Origin: an uncultured Paraprevotella sp.
Lineage (GTDB): Bacteria > Bacteroidota > Bacteroidia > Bacteroidales > Bacteroidaceae
NCBI GenBank assembly: GCA_900546665.1
Contig: URDY01000011.1
Location: forward strand, 21,536 to 85,535
Direction of reading: 5' to 3'
Length of the DNA: 64,000 nt
Within the stretch, counting starts at the first letter, position 1. Each line of letters starts with the position of its first letter. Under the pieces are notes generated by a model. That model did no database searches and was not told the DNA's origin. It saw only the letters and a program-made list of their open reading frames with translations. The translations under genes were made by a program, and so were the position numbers. Shown here in pieces: positions 1-9,083 of this stretch.

Positions 1-1
1 A

Positions 2-388
2 TGGGTGTTGAGATTCGGATTCTTTGCCGTAGGTAATCCCGGCGGTGGAGTGTGGCTGTTTGTCTTGTCCATGCTGGTGTATGGCGTAGCTTTCGATTTC
101 TTCAATGTGTCCGGTTCGTTGTTTGTAGATAAGGAAACAGAACTGAGCGTAAGAAGCAGTGCGCAAGGATTGTTCATGATGATGACCAACGGTCTGGGGG
201 CTACTATCGGTACGCTTTCGGCGCAGGCTGTGATCAATCATTGGGTGTATGGCTTGCCGGAAGGAACAGATCCCCATATCATTATGGAAGGGTGGAGAAT
301 GTCATGGGCAGTATTTGCAGCTTATGCTTTGGTCGTAGCCGTACTTTTTGCAGTGATGTTCAAGTATAAACATGTTCGTGAGGTATAG
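2..388 (+). CDS. Nucleoside permease, MFS (NupG/XapB-like), C-terminal part
   Basis: The reading frame is open to the left edge, so only the last ~129 residues are present. They contain three hydrophobic stretches separated by short loops and end in a basic tail (FKYKHVREV). The segment with the NVSGSLFVDKE motif followed by the AQGLFMMMTNGLGA helix is typical of the NupG-type nucleoside:H+ symporter family, where it belongs to the later transmembrane helices. By family knowledge the protein imports nucleosides across the inner membrane. The next gene starts 23 bases downstream, so the two may be co-transcribed. The methionine-like GTG at position 5 is internal, not the real start. Confidence 0.8.
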   Translation, partial: WVLRFGFFAVGNPGGGVWLFVLSMLVYGVAFDFFNVSGSLFVDKETELSVRSSAQGLFMMMTNGLGATIGTLSAQAVINHWVYGLPEGTDPHIIMEGWRMSWAVFAAYALVVAVLFAVMFKYKHVREV

Positions 389-411
389 TTACAGAGAAGG
401 AGTGGATACGC

Positions 412-969
412 ATGAATGAATCTGTCAGAGAACTGAAAATAGTGTCCGTCTCTAAATGTACGCGGGACGGAGGTGCTTATATGGCCATACTGAGAGAATT
501 GGAGGGAGAACGCATGATGCCTGTGCTCATGGATAGAAGTGATGCCCTCCAGTTGTTGATGAAAATGAAAGGACGGAGGACAAACGGATTTCCGATGTGT
601 ATAGCTGATGTGATGCGGGCCGTTTTTGCACAGTCGGAGATGGATGTGGTGGAAGTGAGGATTATAGCAGTACAGGCCGGTAATACGTATTGTCATATTC
701 TGTTTAGGGATCATGGCTTTTACCGTATGATAAGAGGGTGCCGGGCTGCAGACGGACTGATATTGGCATATACTTTCAACAGCCCTATTACCATAGGGGA
801 ATCCTTGCTGGCTCAACAGTATATGCGTGAGCTTGACGGTGGTTTGTATTCTATGCCCGTTAATTCAGTGAATATCGAAGCATTGAAAGAAGCACTAGAA
901 CGTGCTATTGAAGAGGAAAATTATGAGTTGGCTTCACAACTCAGAGATGAAATAGAGAGAAGAAAATGA
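412..969 (+). CDS. Bifunctional nuclease family protein (DUF151) with C-terminal UVR motif
   Basis: The 185-residue protein has an N-terminal DUF151 (bifunctional nuclease, BFN) domain over roughly residues 5-135, recognisable from the RELEGERMMPV-like opening strand and the downstream acidic strand-turn pattern. A short UVR-type helical hairpin follows at about residues 150-185 (EALERAIEEENYELASQLRD). UVR motifs mediate UvrB-UvrC contact and occur in other adaptor proteins; the BFN-UVR combination is common in Bacteroidetes. BFN proteins have been reported to cleave RNA and DNA, but activity here is inferred. The stop overlaps the rsmE start by 4 bases (ATGA), so the two are translationally coupled. 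Confidence 0.85.
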   Translation: MNESVRELKIVSVSKCTRDGGAYMAILRELEGERMMPVLMDRSDALQLLMKMKGRRTNGFPMCIADVMRAVFAQSEMDVVEVRIIAVQAGNTYCHILFRDHGFYRMIRGCRAADGLILAYTFNSPITIGESLLAQQYMRELDGGLYSMPVNSVNIEALKEALERAIEEENYELASQLRDEIERRK

Positions 970-1733
970 AAGAATTCAGATATTTTTATGCCCCCGGATT
1001 ACCGGATGACCTGACTTTACCGGAAGAGGAAGCGTTGCATTGTGTGCGGGTACTCAGGTTGGGGGCTGGCGATCCAGTCATGTTGACTGACGGAAAAGGG
1101 AAAATCTATGAAGGAGAAATCACGGTGGCAAGTCCGCGACAATGTCTGTTCAGAACCACATCAGTAAGAGAACAGGAAAAGGATTGGTGTGGACATCTGC
1201 ATCTGGCCATGGCTCCTACAAAGAATAATGACCGGACAGAATGGTTGGCAGAAAAGGCTACAGAGATAGGTTTCGATGAGCTGACTTTCCTGCATTGTCG
1301 TTTTTCGGAACGTAAGTGTGTTAAACCGGAACGTTTTGAGAAAATATTGATTTCAGCCATGAAACAGAGCCACAAGGCTTATAAACCGATTTTGAATGAT
1401 ATGGTAGATTTTCAGGATTTTATAAAACGTGATTTTCCGGGACAGAAATTTATTGCCCATTGCTATGATGAATCGGATATAGACGGCAGCTGTAATGAAA
1501 AGGAGTATTCTGATAAAAGAATGGATGGAGGAAAGGCTTTTCTGGCTGATGTTTTGAGACCTGATGAAGATGCATTGGTTATGATAGGCCCAGAAGGGGA
1601 TTTCAGTGTGGAAGAAGTGCGCGCAGCCATATCACAAGGCTTTCAACCAATCAGTTTGGGAAGAAGCCGTTTGAGGACGGAAACAGCTGCTTTAGTGGCC
1701 GTTCATCTGATGAATCTTGGGCATGCAAAATAA
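966..1733 (+). CDS. rsmE: 16S rRNA (uracil-1498-N3)-methyltransferase RsmE
   Basis: This 255-residue SPOUT-class methyltransferase is full length. It carries the family signatures GPEGDF (about 208-213) and LGRSRLRTETA (about 231-241), which form the SAM-binding trefoil knot, and an N-terminal PUA-like domain that binds rRNA. The N-terminal motif HCVRVLR (about 25-31) is also typical. It methylates U1498 of 16S rRNA using S-adenosylmethionine. Its start overlaps the DUF151 stop (ATGA). An extra acidic insertion around residues 167-187 is longer than in E. coli. The product is certain; regulation is not visible. Confidence 0.95.
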   Translation: MKEFRYFYAPGLPDDLTLPEEEALHCVRVLRLGAGDPVMLTDGKGKIYEGEITVASPRQCLFRTTSVREQEKDWCGHLHLAMAPTKNNDRTEWLAEKATEIGFDELTFLHCRFSERKCVKPERFEKILISAMKQSHKAYKPILNDMVDFQDFIKRDFPGQKFIAHCYDESDIDGSCNEKEYSDKRMDGGKAFLADVLRPDEDALVMIGPEGDFSVEEVRAAISQGFQPISLGRSRLRTETAALVAVHLMNLGHAK

Positions 1734-1770
1734 ATAGAATAACAGATATACAAAAAGAAGGAATATAACA

Positions 1771-3237
1771 ATGAAAAATATAAAATGGCTTTATCCTGTT
1801 TTGGCTTTATTGGTTTGCGGAGCAGGAATATGGCTGTTCCAAAATGTTTTCAAGGCCAATGATTATGAAAATAGATTGCCGGCACAACCTAAGGCGTTGG
1901 CAGTAATTAATATAACCAAACTGGCAGATGAGGCTGGATTGGATGAAAAAAAATCCGGAGAGTGGAATGTATTGTCCGGGCAGTTTGAAAGCGTGGGATT
2001 GGACTGGTCAAAGCCGGTCTATGCTTTTGTTACGTCAAGGGAGTTGGTCGGTATGTTGTCGGCTGTTTCTGATGAGGATATGCTGGTGGAAAGTATCAAA
2101 GCACATCAGGAAAAAGGACAATGTGAATTTTTGGGGGATTATCAAGGTTATCAATGGGCTTTATATGAGAAAAGCTGGTTGCTTGGATTTGATGATGAGG
2201 CTGCATTACTGATGGGGCCGGTCATTGCTTCTGATCTTAACATGATGCGTGCTGAAATGCTCCGTTGTTTTCATCAGGATAAGGATGAAAGCGGTTGTTC
2301 ATCACGCTTGTTTGCAGAAATCAGTGGCAGGGACGCTTCTATGACCATGTCATCAACATTGGATGTGTTGCCTAATTCATTCAATGAGACTTTTAAAATG
2401 GGCTTGCCAGGGCATGCAACTCTTGGGGACATCCGGGTGGTAGCTGATTTCCGGTTTACACCACGTGATCTTATCGTGAATTGTGAAATAGGTTCCGATA
2501 AACAGGAAGTGAATGCTTATTATGAGAAGATGACTGTCATTAACGGGAAATTGAGTGGTGTGTTTTCTACGGATTTACGCCCTAATACGTTATTGTGGGC
2601 CAGTGCCAATGTAGAGGGAAAATCTTTGCTGCGCCTGTTGCGTAAGGATCCCGACATTCGTACTTTTCTGATAGGCTTGAACATGGGCGTAGATGCAGAC
2701 CGGATGATCAGCAGTATATCGGGAGATGTAGCTGTCAGGATAGATTCTATCAGCACAGGTCGGCGTTATGCTTATTCTCTTTCTGCTGAGTTGTCGGATC
2801 ATTCGTTCCTGGATGAAGCTGACTATTGGATTCAAAGTGCGGCTAAACAGTCAGATTGGACGCTGAATAAATGGTCGGAAAATAATTTTTATGCAGCCAT
2901 GCCGGGTTGGCAATGTTATTTTGGAGTTCGGAATGACTGGCTTTATCTGGCTTCGTCAGAGATAACGGCTAAAAACATGTTCAAACAGCATTCGGATGTA
3001 CTTTCTTCCTGGCAAAAGGATTTGAAGGAGAGTCGTTTCTTTATTTGGGTGAATATGAGTGAAGTTGTAAACAGTCCGTATGTCAAATCTTGGATGGAGA
3101 TGTCCGGAAATGAAATATGGCAGGAAAAACTGAATGTATTGGAAACTTTTGCCGTACGTTCTACTGATCCACGTCATATAGCTTTTAAGCTGACTGCTAA
3201 AGAAGGTGTGAATTTAATGAATGAACTGTTGAAATGA
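1771..3237 (+). CDS. Membrane-anchored protein of unknown function
   Basis: The 488-residue product has one N-terminal hydrophobic segment (about residues 6-25) and then a long soluble region, presumably periplasmic. The opening of the soluble part (LPAQPKALAVINITKLADEAGL) resembles DUF3352/DUF4836-type proteins, which carry repeated NTF2-like or beta-rich halves; this assignment is by impression only. No catalytic motif was seen. Its 3' end overlaps the ABC ATPase start by 4 bases (ATGA), and it is the first gene of a tightly coupled run through the AmgK-like kinase. A role as the periplasmic partner of the ABC system is plausible but unproven. Confidence 0.6.
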   Translation: MKNIKWLYPVLALLVCGAGIWLFQNVFKANDYENRLPAQPKALAVINITKLADEAGLDEKKSGEWNVLSGQFESVGLDWSKPVYAFVTSRELVGMLSAVSDEDMLVESIKAHQEKGQCEFLGDYQGYQWALYEKSWLLGFDDEAALLMGPVIASDLNMMRAEMLRCFHQDKDESGCSSRLFAEISGRDASMTMSSTLDVLPNSFNETFKMGLPGHATLGDIRVVADFRFTPRDLIVNCEIGSDKQEVNAYYEKMTVINGKLSGVFSTDLRPNTLLWASANVEGKSLLRLLRKDPDIRTFLIGLNMGVDADRMISSISGDVAVRIDSISTGRRYAYSLSAELSDHSFLDEADYWIQSAAKQSDWTLNKWSENNFYAAMPGWQCYFGVRNDWLYLASSEITAKNMFKQHSDVLSSWQKDLKESRFFIWVNMSEVVNSPYVKSWMEMSGNEIWQEKLNVLETFAVRSTDPRHIAFKLTAKEGVNLMNELLK

Positions 3238-3878
3238 ATACGATAGAATTAAAAAATACGTTGCCCGAGGTTTTTGCGATACGTGATGATATTCATAGTG
3301 ATATCTGGCATCAGGATGTCTCTTTCGAAAAGGGGCAGCTTTATTTGGTTGAAGCAGGATCCGGTACTGGCAAATCGTCTCTTTGCAGCTATATTATCGG
3401 GTATCGTGATGATTATCAGGGAATCATTTGTTTTGATGGAAAGAATATTCGCAGCAATCGGATAGAAGATTGGGTGACAATAAGAAAACGCTCGTTGAGT
3501 ATTCTTTTTCAGGAACTCAGATTGTTTCCGGAACTGACTGCGTATGAAAATGTGGCCATAAAGAATAATCTGACTTCCTTTAAGAAAAAGAAACAGATTG
3601 TAGCCTGGTTTGAGGAATTGGGAATTGCCGATAAACTGGACGTGCAGGTCGGACGTATGAGTTTTGGACAGCAGCAGCGTGTGGCTATGATGCGTGCACT
3701 GGTTCAGCCTTTTGATTTTCTGCTAGTTGACGAGCCGATCAGTCATTTGGATGAAACCAACAGCCGGATTATGGCAGACATGATGATGAGGGAAGCTCAG
3801 GCTCAGGGAGCAGGTGTGATCGTAACCAGTATTGGTAAGCACATGGATTTGAATTACGATAAGGTTTTCAGATTATGA
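3234..3878 (+). CDS. ABC transporter ATP-binding protein (LolD/FtsE/MacB-like size class)
   Basis: The 214-residue nucleotide-binding subunit shows all core motifs: Walker A GSGTGKSS (about 42-49), Q-loop in the LFQELRLFPELTAYEN stretch (about 93-106), signature MSFGQQQRVAM (about 141-151), Walker B FLLVDEP (about 162-168) and a D-loop SHLDE. The signature has FGQQQ instead of the usual SGGQ, an unusual but tolerable variant. The usual switch histidine near the C-terminus is not obvious (VIVTSIGKHMD). It is coupled by ATGA overlaps to the gene on each side and pairs with the permease that follows. Confidence 0.88.
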   Translation: MNTIELKNTLPEVFAIRDDIHSDIWHQDVSFEKGQLYLVEAGSGTGKSSLCSYIIGYRDDYQGIICFDGKNIRSNRIEDWVTIRKRSLSILFQELRLFPELTAYENVAIKNNLTSFKKKKQIVAWFEELGIADKLDVQVGRMSFGQQQRVAMMRALVQPFDFLLVDEPISHLDETNSRIMADMMMREAQAQGAGVIVTSIGKHMDLNYDKVFRL

Positions 3879-5080
3879 ACAGACTGGTTTGGAAATTATT
3901 GCGGCGACATGTCAGTGTTCCACAGTTTACGGGATTTTTTTTCGCCAATCTGTTGGGAATGCTGGTGGTACTTTTGAGCATACAGTTTTATTCGGATGTG
4001 GTTCCGGTCTTTACTCAAGGGGACAGTTTCATTAAGAATGATTATCTGATCCTTTCGAAAAAAATCAGTATGGTCGGTTCGTTAATGGGACGTGACAACG
4101 GTTTTACGGAGAATGAGATCGAAGATATCAGAAAACAAAATTTCTGTAAAAGTGTAGGCCGTTTCTCTTCCACACAATATCATGTGGCGGCCAGAATGGG
4201 GATGGAGGGATTTCCGGCCATGACTACAGACTTGTTCTTTGAATCTGTGCCGGATCAATATATTGATGCCAATCTGAACGGATGGCGTTTCAGTGCAGGG
4301 GATGAGGCAGTGGTTCCGATTATACTGCCTCGGAGTTATCTGGCCATATATAATTTCGGGTTTGCACAAAGCCGTTCATTACCGCAGCTTTCGGAGAATA
4401 GTGTCGGACTGATGGATATGGATCTTCGAATGAGTGGTCATGGAAAGATGCTGATGATGAAAGGCAGGGTAATCGGTTTCAGTAATCGGCTGAATACGAT
4501 TCTTGTGCCGGAGAGCTTTTTGGAATGGAGCAACAGTCAACTGGCTCCGGATGAAGAAGCTCGTCCGGTGCGTCTGATTGTAGAGGTGGACAATCCGGCC
4601 AATGATGCGATTGCCCGCTATTTGCAGGATAAGGGGTATGATGTGGAGGAAAATAAACTGGATGCCGGTAAGACCACATTCTTTCTTAAACTCGTATCCG
4701 TCATCGTATTCTGTGTCGGGGTGTTGATCAGCGTCCTGTCTTTTTATATGCTGATGTTGAGTATTTATCTGTTGGTTCAAAAAAATACAGTCAAATTACA
4801 GAACCTGCTTTTAATCGGTTATTCTCCGGCGAGGGTCGGTTTGCCTTACCAGAGTCTGACTGTCGGACTTAATTTTCTGGTATTCCTGTTGGCTGTTTTT
4901 ATAGTGATGGGCGTCCGGCATTATTATTTAGGAATCATACAAATGTTATTTCCCAATATGGCAACGGGAGGAATGTGGCCTTCCTGGTTGATAGGTTCTC
5001 TGCTTTTTATAGGAGTCAGTTTGTTGAATATCTTGGCTATAAGAAAAAAAATATGGTCAATATGGAAAAATAAAGCGTGA
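3875..5080 (+). CDS. ABC transporter permease (FtsX/MacB-like)
   Basis: The 401-residue protein has one N-terminal transmembrane segment (about residues 16-40), a ~220-residue extracytoplasmic domain, and three C-terminal membrane segments (about 268-300, 325-350, 370-392). This is the topology of FtsX/MacB/LolC-type type VII permeases, which transmit mechanical force or extrude substrates rather than import solutes. It pairs with the ATPase encoded immediately upstream (4-base overlap). The downstream kinase gene starts inside its stop codon (TGATG). Substrate unknown. An FtsEX-like role controlling cell-wall enzymes would fit the peptidoglycan-recycling genes downstream, but this is inference. 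Confidence 0.78.
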   Translation: MNRLVWKLLRRHVSVPQFTGFFFANLLGMLVVLLSIQFYSDVVPVFTQGDSFIKNDYLILSKKISMVGSLMGRDNGFTENEIEDIRKQNFCKSVGRFSSTQYHVAARMGMEGFPAMTTDLFFESVPDQYIDANLNGWRFSAGDEAVVPIILPRSYLAIYNFGFAQSRSLPQLSENSVGLMDMDLRMSGHGKMLMMKGRVIGFSNRLNTILVPESFLEWSNSQLAPDEEARPVRLIVEVDNPANDAIARYLQDKGYDVEENKLDAGKTTFFLKLVSVIVFCVGVLISVLSFYMLMLSIYLLVQKNTVKLQNLLLIGYSPARVGLPYQSLTVGLNFLVFLLAVFIVMGVRHYYLGIIQMLFPNMATGGMWPSWLIGSLLFIGVSLLNILAIRKKIWSIWKNKA

Positions 5081-6579
5081 TGGAACAATTAAGACAGTTA
5101 TATATACAATGGTCAGGTAAAGAGCCTGCGGAAGTTAAACTTATGGCAGGAGCCGGCAGTAATCGGGCCTATTACCGTTTTTTTTCGGAGGATGGAAAGA
5201 CTGTAGTGGGGGTTGTCGGTACTTCTGTAGATGAGAATAAAGCATTTATTTATCTTTCAGCCCATTTCAGAGCACAACAGCAACCTGTGCCGGAAGTTTT
5301 GGCTGTATCTGAAGATGGTATGCGTTATTTGCAGACAGATTTGGGTGGTCGTTCGTTGTTTGATGCCTTGTCAGAAGGACGTTCTGGTGGAGGAACTTAT
5401 AATGAGGATGAGATTGTATTGTTGAGGCGCACGATCAGATCCTTGCCGGGTATTCAAATTAAAGGTGCTGAAGGTCTTGATTTTATGCAATGCTATCCTC
5501 AGGCGGAAATGGACGAGACGACTGTTTCCTTTGACCTGAATTATTTTAAGTATTGCTTCTTGAAAGCTACGTATGTAGATTTTCATGAGATGAAACTTGA
5601 AGAAGATTTTCGTCGTATGGCCAAAGACCTTACAGAAGGAGGGTTGACTGGTTTCCTTTATCGTGATTTTCAGGCCAGAAATGTAATGTTGGACAATGCG
5701 GGGAATCCTTATTTTATAGACTATCAAGGAGGAAGAAGAGGGCCTGTGGAATATGATGTGGCCAGTTTCCTTTGGCAAGCTTCAGCGCATTATTCTCCAC
5801 AGTTGCGTGAAAGGCTTATTGATGATTATCTGGATGCATTGGGACAATATGTAAGTGTGGATGCAGAGCAGTTTAGAAAAAGATTAAATCTGTTTGTACT
5901 GTTTCGTACAATGCAAGTCCTTGGAGCTTATGGTTTCAGGGGATATTTTGAAAGGAAAAAGCATTTTTTGGACAGTATAGTTCCAGCCATCGGCAATTTA
6001 AGGCAGATATTGCAGACCGGATGTCAGGCCTATCCTTATTTGAGGGAGATTCTTGTAAGATTAACTGAACTACCTCAATTTCAGTGCAAGAAATCAGATA
6101 ACACCTCGTCTGTTGCAGTAAACAGAGATACTCTTAAGGCTACTGAATCACAATATGATGGCAAGGGGCCGCTTGTGGTCCGGATTTTCAGCTTTTCATA
6201 TCGAAAGGGAATACCCCAGGATGATAGTGGAAACGGAGGAGGATATGTCTTTGATTGCAGAAGTACGCATAATCCCGGGCGTTACGAGCCTTATAAAAAG
6301 TTGACCGGACTGGATGAACCTGTGATCCGTTTTCTTGAAGATGACGGAGAGATCCTTACTTTTTTGGAGAGTGTGTATAAACTGGCTGATGCTCATGTGG
6401 CGCGTTATATACAGCGGGGCTTTACAAATCTGATGTTTTCATTTGGTTGTACGGGTGGACAACACAGAAGCGTATATTCTGCACAGCATCTGGCAGAGCA
6501 TCTGCATGAGAAATTTGGCATAGAAGTCAGGTTGTGCCATCGTGAGCAGCATATTGAACAGATATTGAAAGCCAAATAA
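5080..6579 (+). CDS. AmgK-type sugar kinase fused to a RapZ C-terminal domain
   Basis: The ~499-residue protein has two clear parts. Residues ~20-320 are an APH-fold kinase resembling AmgK (anomeric N-acetylmuramate/N-acetylglucosamine kinase): a catalytic loop YRDFQARNVM (about 194-203), a metal-binding IDYQGGRRGP (about 213-222) and the following YDVASFLW helix. Residues ~363-490 match the C-terminal domain of RapZ, with GLDEPV, the conserved GCTGGQHRSV (about 456-465) and a closing HRE. In enterobacteria that domain senses glucosamine-6-phosphate and binds small RNAs. I chose ATG 5080, which overlaps the permease stop as TGATG; a GTG at 5077 is also possible. The next gene is MurU-like, as in the AmgK-MurU recycling pathway. 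Confidence 0.85.
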   Translation: MEQLRQLYIQWSGKEPAEVKLMAGAGSNRAYYRFFSEDGKTVVGVVGTSVDENKAFIYLSAHFRAQQQPVPEVLAVSEDGMRYLQTDLGGRSLFDALSEGRSGGGTYNEDEIVLLRRTIRSLPGIQIKGAEGLDFMQCYPQAEMDETTVSFDLNYFKYCFLKATYVDFHEMKLEEDFRRMAKDLTEGGLTGFLYRDFQARNVMLDNAGNPYFIDYQGGRRGPVEYDVASFLWQASAHYSPQLRERLIDDYLDALGQYVSVDAEQFRKRLNLFVLFRTMQVLGAYGFRGYFERKKHFLDSIVPAIGNLRQILQTGCQAYPYLREILVRLTELPQFQCKKSDNTSSVAVNRDTLKATESQYDGKGPLVVRIFSFSYRKGIPQDDSGNGGGYVFDCRSTHNPGRYEPYKKLTGLDEPVIRFLEDDGEILTFLESVYKLADAHVARYIQRGFTNLMFSFGCTGGQHRSVYSAQHLAEHLHEKFGIEVRLCHREQHIEQILKAK

Positions 6580-6608
6580 GTAATCAATCACATTAGAACA
6601 AGTCATAT

Positions 6609-7364
6609 ATGAAAGCAATGATATTTGCGGCGGGTCTGGGAACGCGACTGAAACCTCTTACCGATACCATGCCGAAAGCTTTAGTGCCTGTAGGGGGAAA
6701 ACCATTGTTGGAAATCCTTATACGTAAACTGAAAGCATCAGGTTTTGATGAAGTAGTTATTAATGTGCATCATTTTGCGGACCAGATTATCCGTTTTGTC
6801 AACGAGAATGAGGGATTTGGTTTGAATATCCGTATCAGTGACGAGACTGCATGCTTGCTTGAAACCGGAGGAGCTATCAAAAAGGCTGTTCCCTTATTGA
6901 ACGGTAACAGACAGAATGAAGAACCTTTCATGATTCATAATGTGGATATATTGAGTAATCTGGATTTCGGGACTTTTATGAATTGCCAGTCTGCAGATTC
7001 CGAAAGGGCGGCTACCTTGCTGGTCAACAAGAGAGAAACTTCCAGACAACTGTTGTTTGATAAGGAAAACAGACTTGTGGGATGGTATAACAGAAAGACC
7101 AATGAGATCAAGACGCCTTATAGTGGTTTGGATCTGCAGTCGTGCAGGCAATTGGCTTTTTCGGGTATTCATCTTTTTTCGCCCCGGCTTTTCCCTTATT
7201 TTACTGATTGGCCTGACCGTTTTTCCATAATTGACTTTTATTTATCGGTTTGTGATAAGGAGTCAGTAATCGGGTATGAGTATCCGGAACTTAAACTGAT
7301 GGATGTAGGGAAACTGGATACGCTTTCTGCTGCCGAAGATTTCTTGATAAACGAATGTTGTTAG
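6609..7364 (+). CDS. Nucleotidyltransferase, MurU-like (N-acetylmuramate-1-phosphate uridylyltransferase)
   Basis: The 251-residue protein is a single-domain sugar-nucleotide transferase. It has the N-terminal signature FAAGLGTRLKPLTDTMPKAL (about residues 6-25), the KPLLE motif, the INVHHFADQI strand and the LETGGAIKKA motif (about 83-92), all typical of MurU and related NTP transferases. In Pseudomonas MurU makes UDP-MurNAc from MurNAc-1-phosphate produced by AmgK, bypassing de novo synthesis. Location 29 bases after an AmgK-type kinase strongly supports the same pathway. A mannose- or glucose-1-phosphate transferase role cannot be excluded from sequence alone. Confidence 0.8.
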   Translation: MKAMIFAAGLGTRLKPLTDTMPKALVPVGGKPLLEILIRKLKASGFDEVVINVHHFADQIIRFVNENEGFGLNIRISDETACLLETGGAIKKAVPLLNGNRQNEEPFMIHNVDILSNLDFGTFMNCQSADSERAATLLVNKRETSRQLLFDKENRLVGWYNRKTNEIKTPYSGLDLQSCRQLAFSGIHLFSPRLFPYFTDWPDRFSIIDFYLSVCDKESVIGYEYPELKLMDVGKLDTLSAAEDFLINECC

Positions 7365-7388
7365 AATCAAATATTTATTGTATTTTTG
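7357..7388 (+). promoter_or_regulatory. guaA promoter (Bacteroides-type)
   Basis: The -7 element TATTTTTG (7381-7388) matches TAnnTTTG. A -33-like GTTG lies at 7357-7360, 20 bases upstream, close to normal spacing. It sits about 30 bases before the guaA ATG, partly overlapping the end of the MurU-like gene. Confidence 0.6.
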
Positions 7389-7417
7389 TGCTCAAATTAG
7401 CTTAATATCTTTATTAT

Positions 7418-8941
7418 ATGCAGCAAAAAATTATTATTTTAGACTTTGGCTCGCAGACGACACAGCTGATCGGACGAAGAGTCCGAGAGTTGGATACGTT
7501 CTGTGAGATCCTGCCTTATAATAAGTTTCCTAAAGATGATCCCTCTGTAATCGGAGTGATTTTGAGTGGTTCACCGTTCAGTGTTTATGATAAGGAAGCT
7601 TTCAAGATTGATTTGAGTGAGATCCGTGGTAAATATCCCATTCTGGGTATCTGTTATGGTGCTCAGTTTATGAGTTACACTTTGGGCGGTAAGGTTGAAC
7701 CGGCCGGATCAAGAGAATACGGACGGGCCAATCTGAAGTCTTTTGATAAAGAGAATCCTCTTTTTAAAGGCTTTGAAGAAAATTCACAGGTATGGATGAG
7801 TCATGGAGATACCATAACTCAGTTGCCGGAAGGATTTAAGGTTATTGCTTCTACTGACAAGGTGCAGAATGCGGCATATCAGGCAGAAGGAGAAAAACTT
7901 TGGGGCGTACAGTTCCATCCTGAGGTGTTCCATTCTGTTCAGGGTACACTTTTGCTCAAGAATTTTGTGGTAGATATATGCGGTGGACGCCAGGATTGGA
8001 GTGCTGCTTCATTCGTAGATACGACGGTAGCTGAACTGAAAGAACAGTTAGGTAACGATCGGGTGATTCTCGGCTTGAGCGGTGGTGTGGATTCTTCTGT
8101 TGCTGCAGTATTGCTGAACAAGGCAATTGGAAAGAACCTGACCTGTATCTTTGTGGATCACGGCATGCTGCGTAAGAATGAATTCAAGAATGTGCTGCAT
8201 GATTACGAGTGTTTGGGACTTAATGTGATTGGCGTTGATGCAAGCGAGAAATTCTTCAAGGATCTTGAAGGAGTGACTGATCCTGAGCAGAAACGTAAGA
8301 TTATTGGCCGTGATTTCGTTGAAGTGTTCGATGCTGAGGCTCGTAAGATCACTGATGCCAAATGGTTGGCGCAGGGTACAATCTATCCGGACCGTATCGA
8401 AAGTCTGAATATTACCGGTAAGACGATAAAAAGTCATCATAATGTAGGAGGACTGCCGGAGGAAATGAATTTGCAGCTGTGCGAACCTCTTAAATGGCTG
8501 TTTAAGGATGAAGTCCGTCGTGTCGGTCGCCAAATGGGTATGCCGGAACATTTGATTACCCGCCATCCGTTCCCGGGACCTGGACTTGCAGTGCGTATCT
8601 TGGGTGATATAACTCCGGAAAAAGTACGTATTCTTCAGGATGCAGATGATATCTTTATCCAGGGACTTCGTGACTGGGGATTGTATGATCAGGTATGGCA
8701 GGCTGGTGTGATATTGTTGCCGATCAAGAGTGTGGGTGTCATGGGAGACGAACGTACTTATGAGCGTGCAGTAGCTTTGCGTGCAGTAACCAGTACGGAT
8801 GCCATGACTGCAGACTGGGCTCATCTGCCTTATGAATTTATGGCAAAGGTAAGTAATGATATTATCAATAAGGTGAAGGGAGTCAATCGCGTATGCTATG
8901 ATATCTCTTCAAAACCACCTTCAACTATTGAGTGGGAATAA
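7418..8941 (+). CDS. guaA: GMP synthase (glutamine-hydrolysing)
   Basis: Full-length 507-residue bifunctional enzyme converting XMP to GMP. The N-terminal class I amidotransferase has its nucleophile Cys at about 79 in GICYGAQ and the downstream QFHPEV motif. The ATP-pyrophosphatase domain carries the P-loop SGGVDSS (about 221-227). The C-terminal dimerisation domain ends in the typical [11 protein letters not shown]. It acts in cytosolic purine biosynthesis. It has its own promoter and is followed by a hairpin with a T-run near 9050, so it is probably monocistronic. Confidence 0.97.
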   Translation: MQQKIIILDFGSQTTQLIGRRVRELDTFCEILPYNKFPKDDPSVIGVILSGSPFSVYDKEAFKIDLSEIRGKYPILGICYGAQFMSYTLGGKVEPAGSREYGRANLKSFDKENPLFKGFEENSQVWMSHGDTITQLPEGFKVIASTDKVQNAAYQAEGEKLWGVQFHPEVFHSVQGTLLLKNFVVDICGGRQDWSAASFVDTTVAELKEQLGNDRVILGLSGGVDSSVAAVLLNKAIGKNLTCIFVDHGMLRKNEFKNVLHDYECLGLNVIGVDASEKFFKDLEGVTDPEQKRKIIGRDFVEVFDAEARKITDAKWLAQGTIYPDRIESLNITGKTIKSHHNVGGLPEEMNLQLCEPLKWLFKDEVRRVGRQMGMPEHLITRHPFPGPGLAVRILGDITPEKVRILQDADDIFIQGLRDWGLYDQVWQAGVILLPIKSVGVMGDERTYERAVALRAVTSTDAMTADWAHLPYEFMAKVSNDIINKVKGVNRVCYDISSKPPSTIEWE

Positions 8942-8967
8942 TCAGTTTGTTTTCACTCTAAAAGAAG

Positions 8968-9055
8968 AATCCCTGAAAGAATGTATGTGACTTGTTGCAG
9001 ATATTGAATAAGGATCGAGTAACAGGTGGCATTCAGACTTTGAGGGATTTTTTAT
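8968..9055 (+). terminator. Long imperfect hairpin with T-run after guaA
   Basis: AATCCCTGAAAG (8968-8979) pairs with CTTTGAGGGATT (9038-9049) with one mismatch. Inner segments AATG/CATT and ACTTGTT/AACAGGT also pair with a G-U. A T-rich stretch follows. It may simply be the guaA terminator, but the large structured loop is unusual. Confidence 0.45.
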
Positions 9056-9083
9056 TGGAATACTAAATTATAGAAAAACAGTT

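Noticed and set aside
8048-8824. Long antisense ORF (258 codons, minus strand) inside guaA
   Set aside because: It mirrors guaA codons, shows no recognisable domain and has no promoter or ribosome-binding evidence; guaA motifs are all intact.
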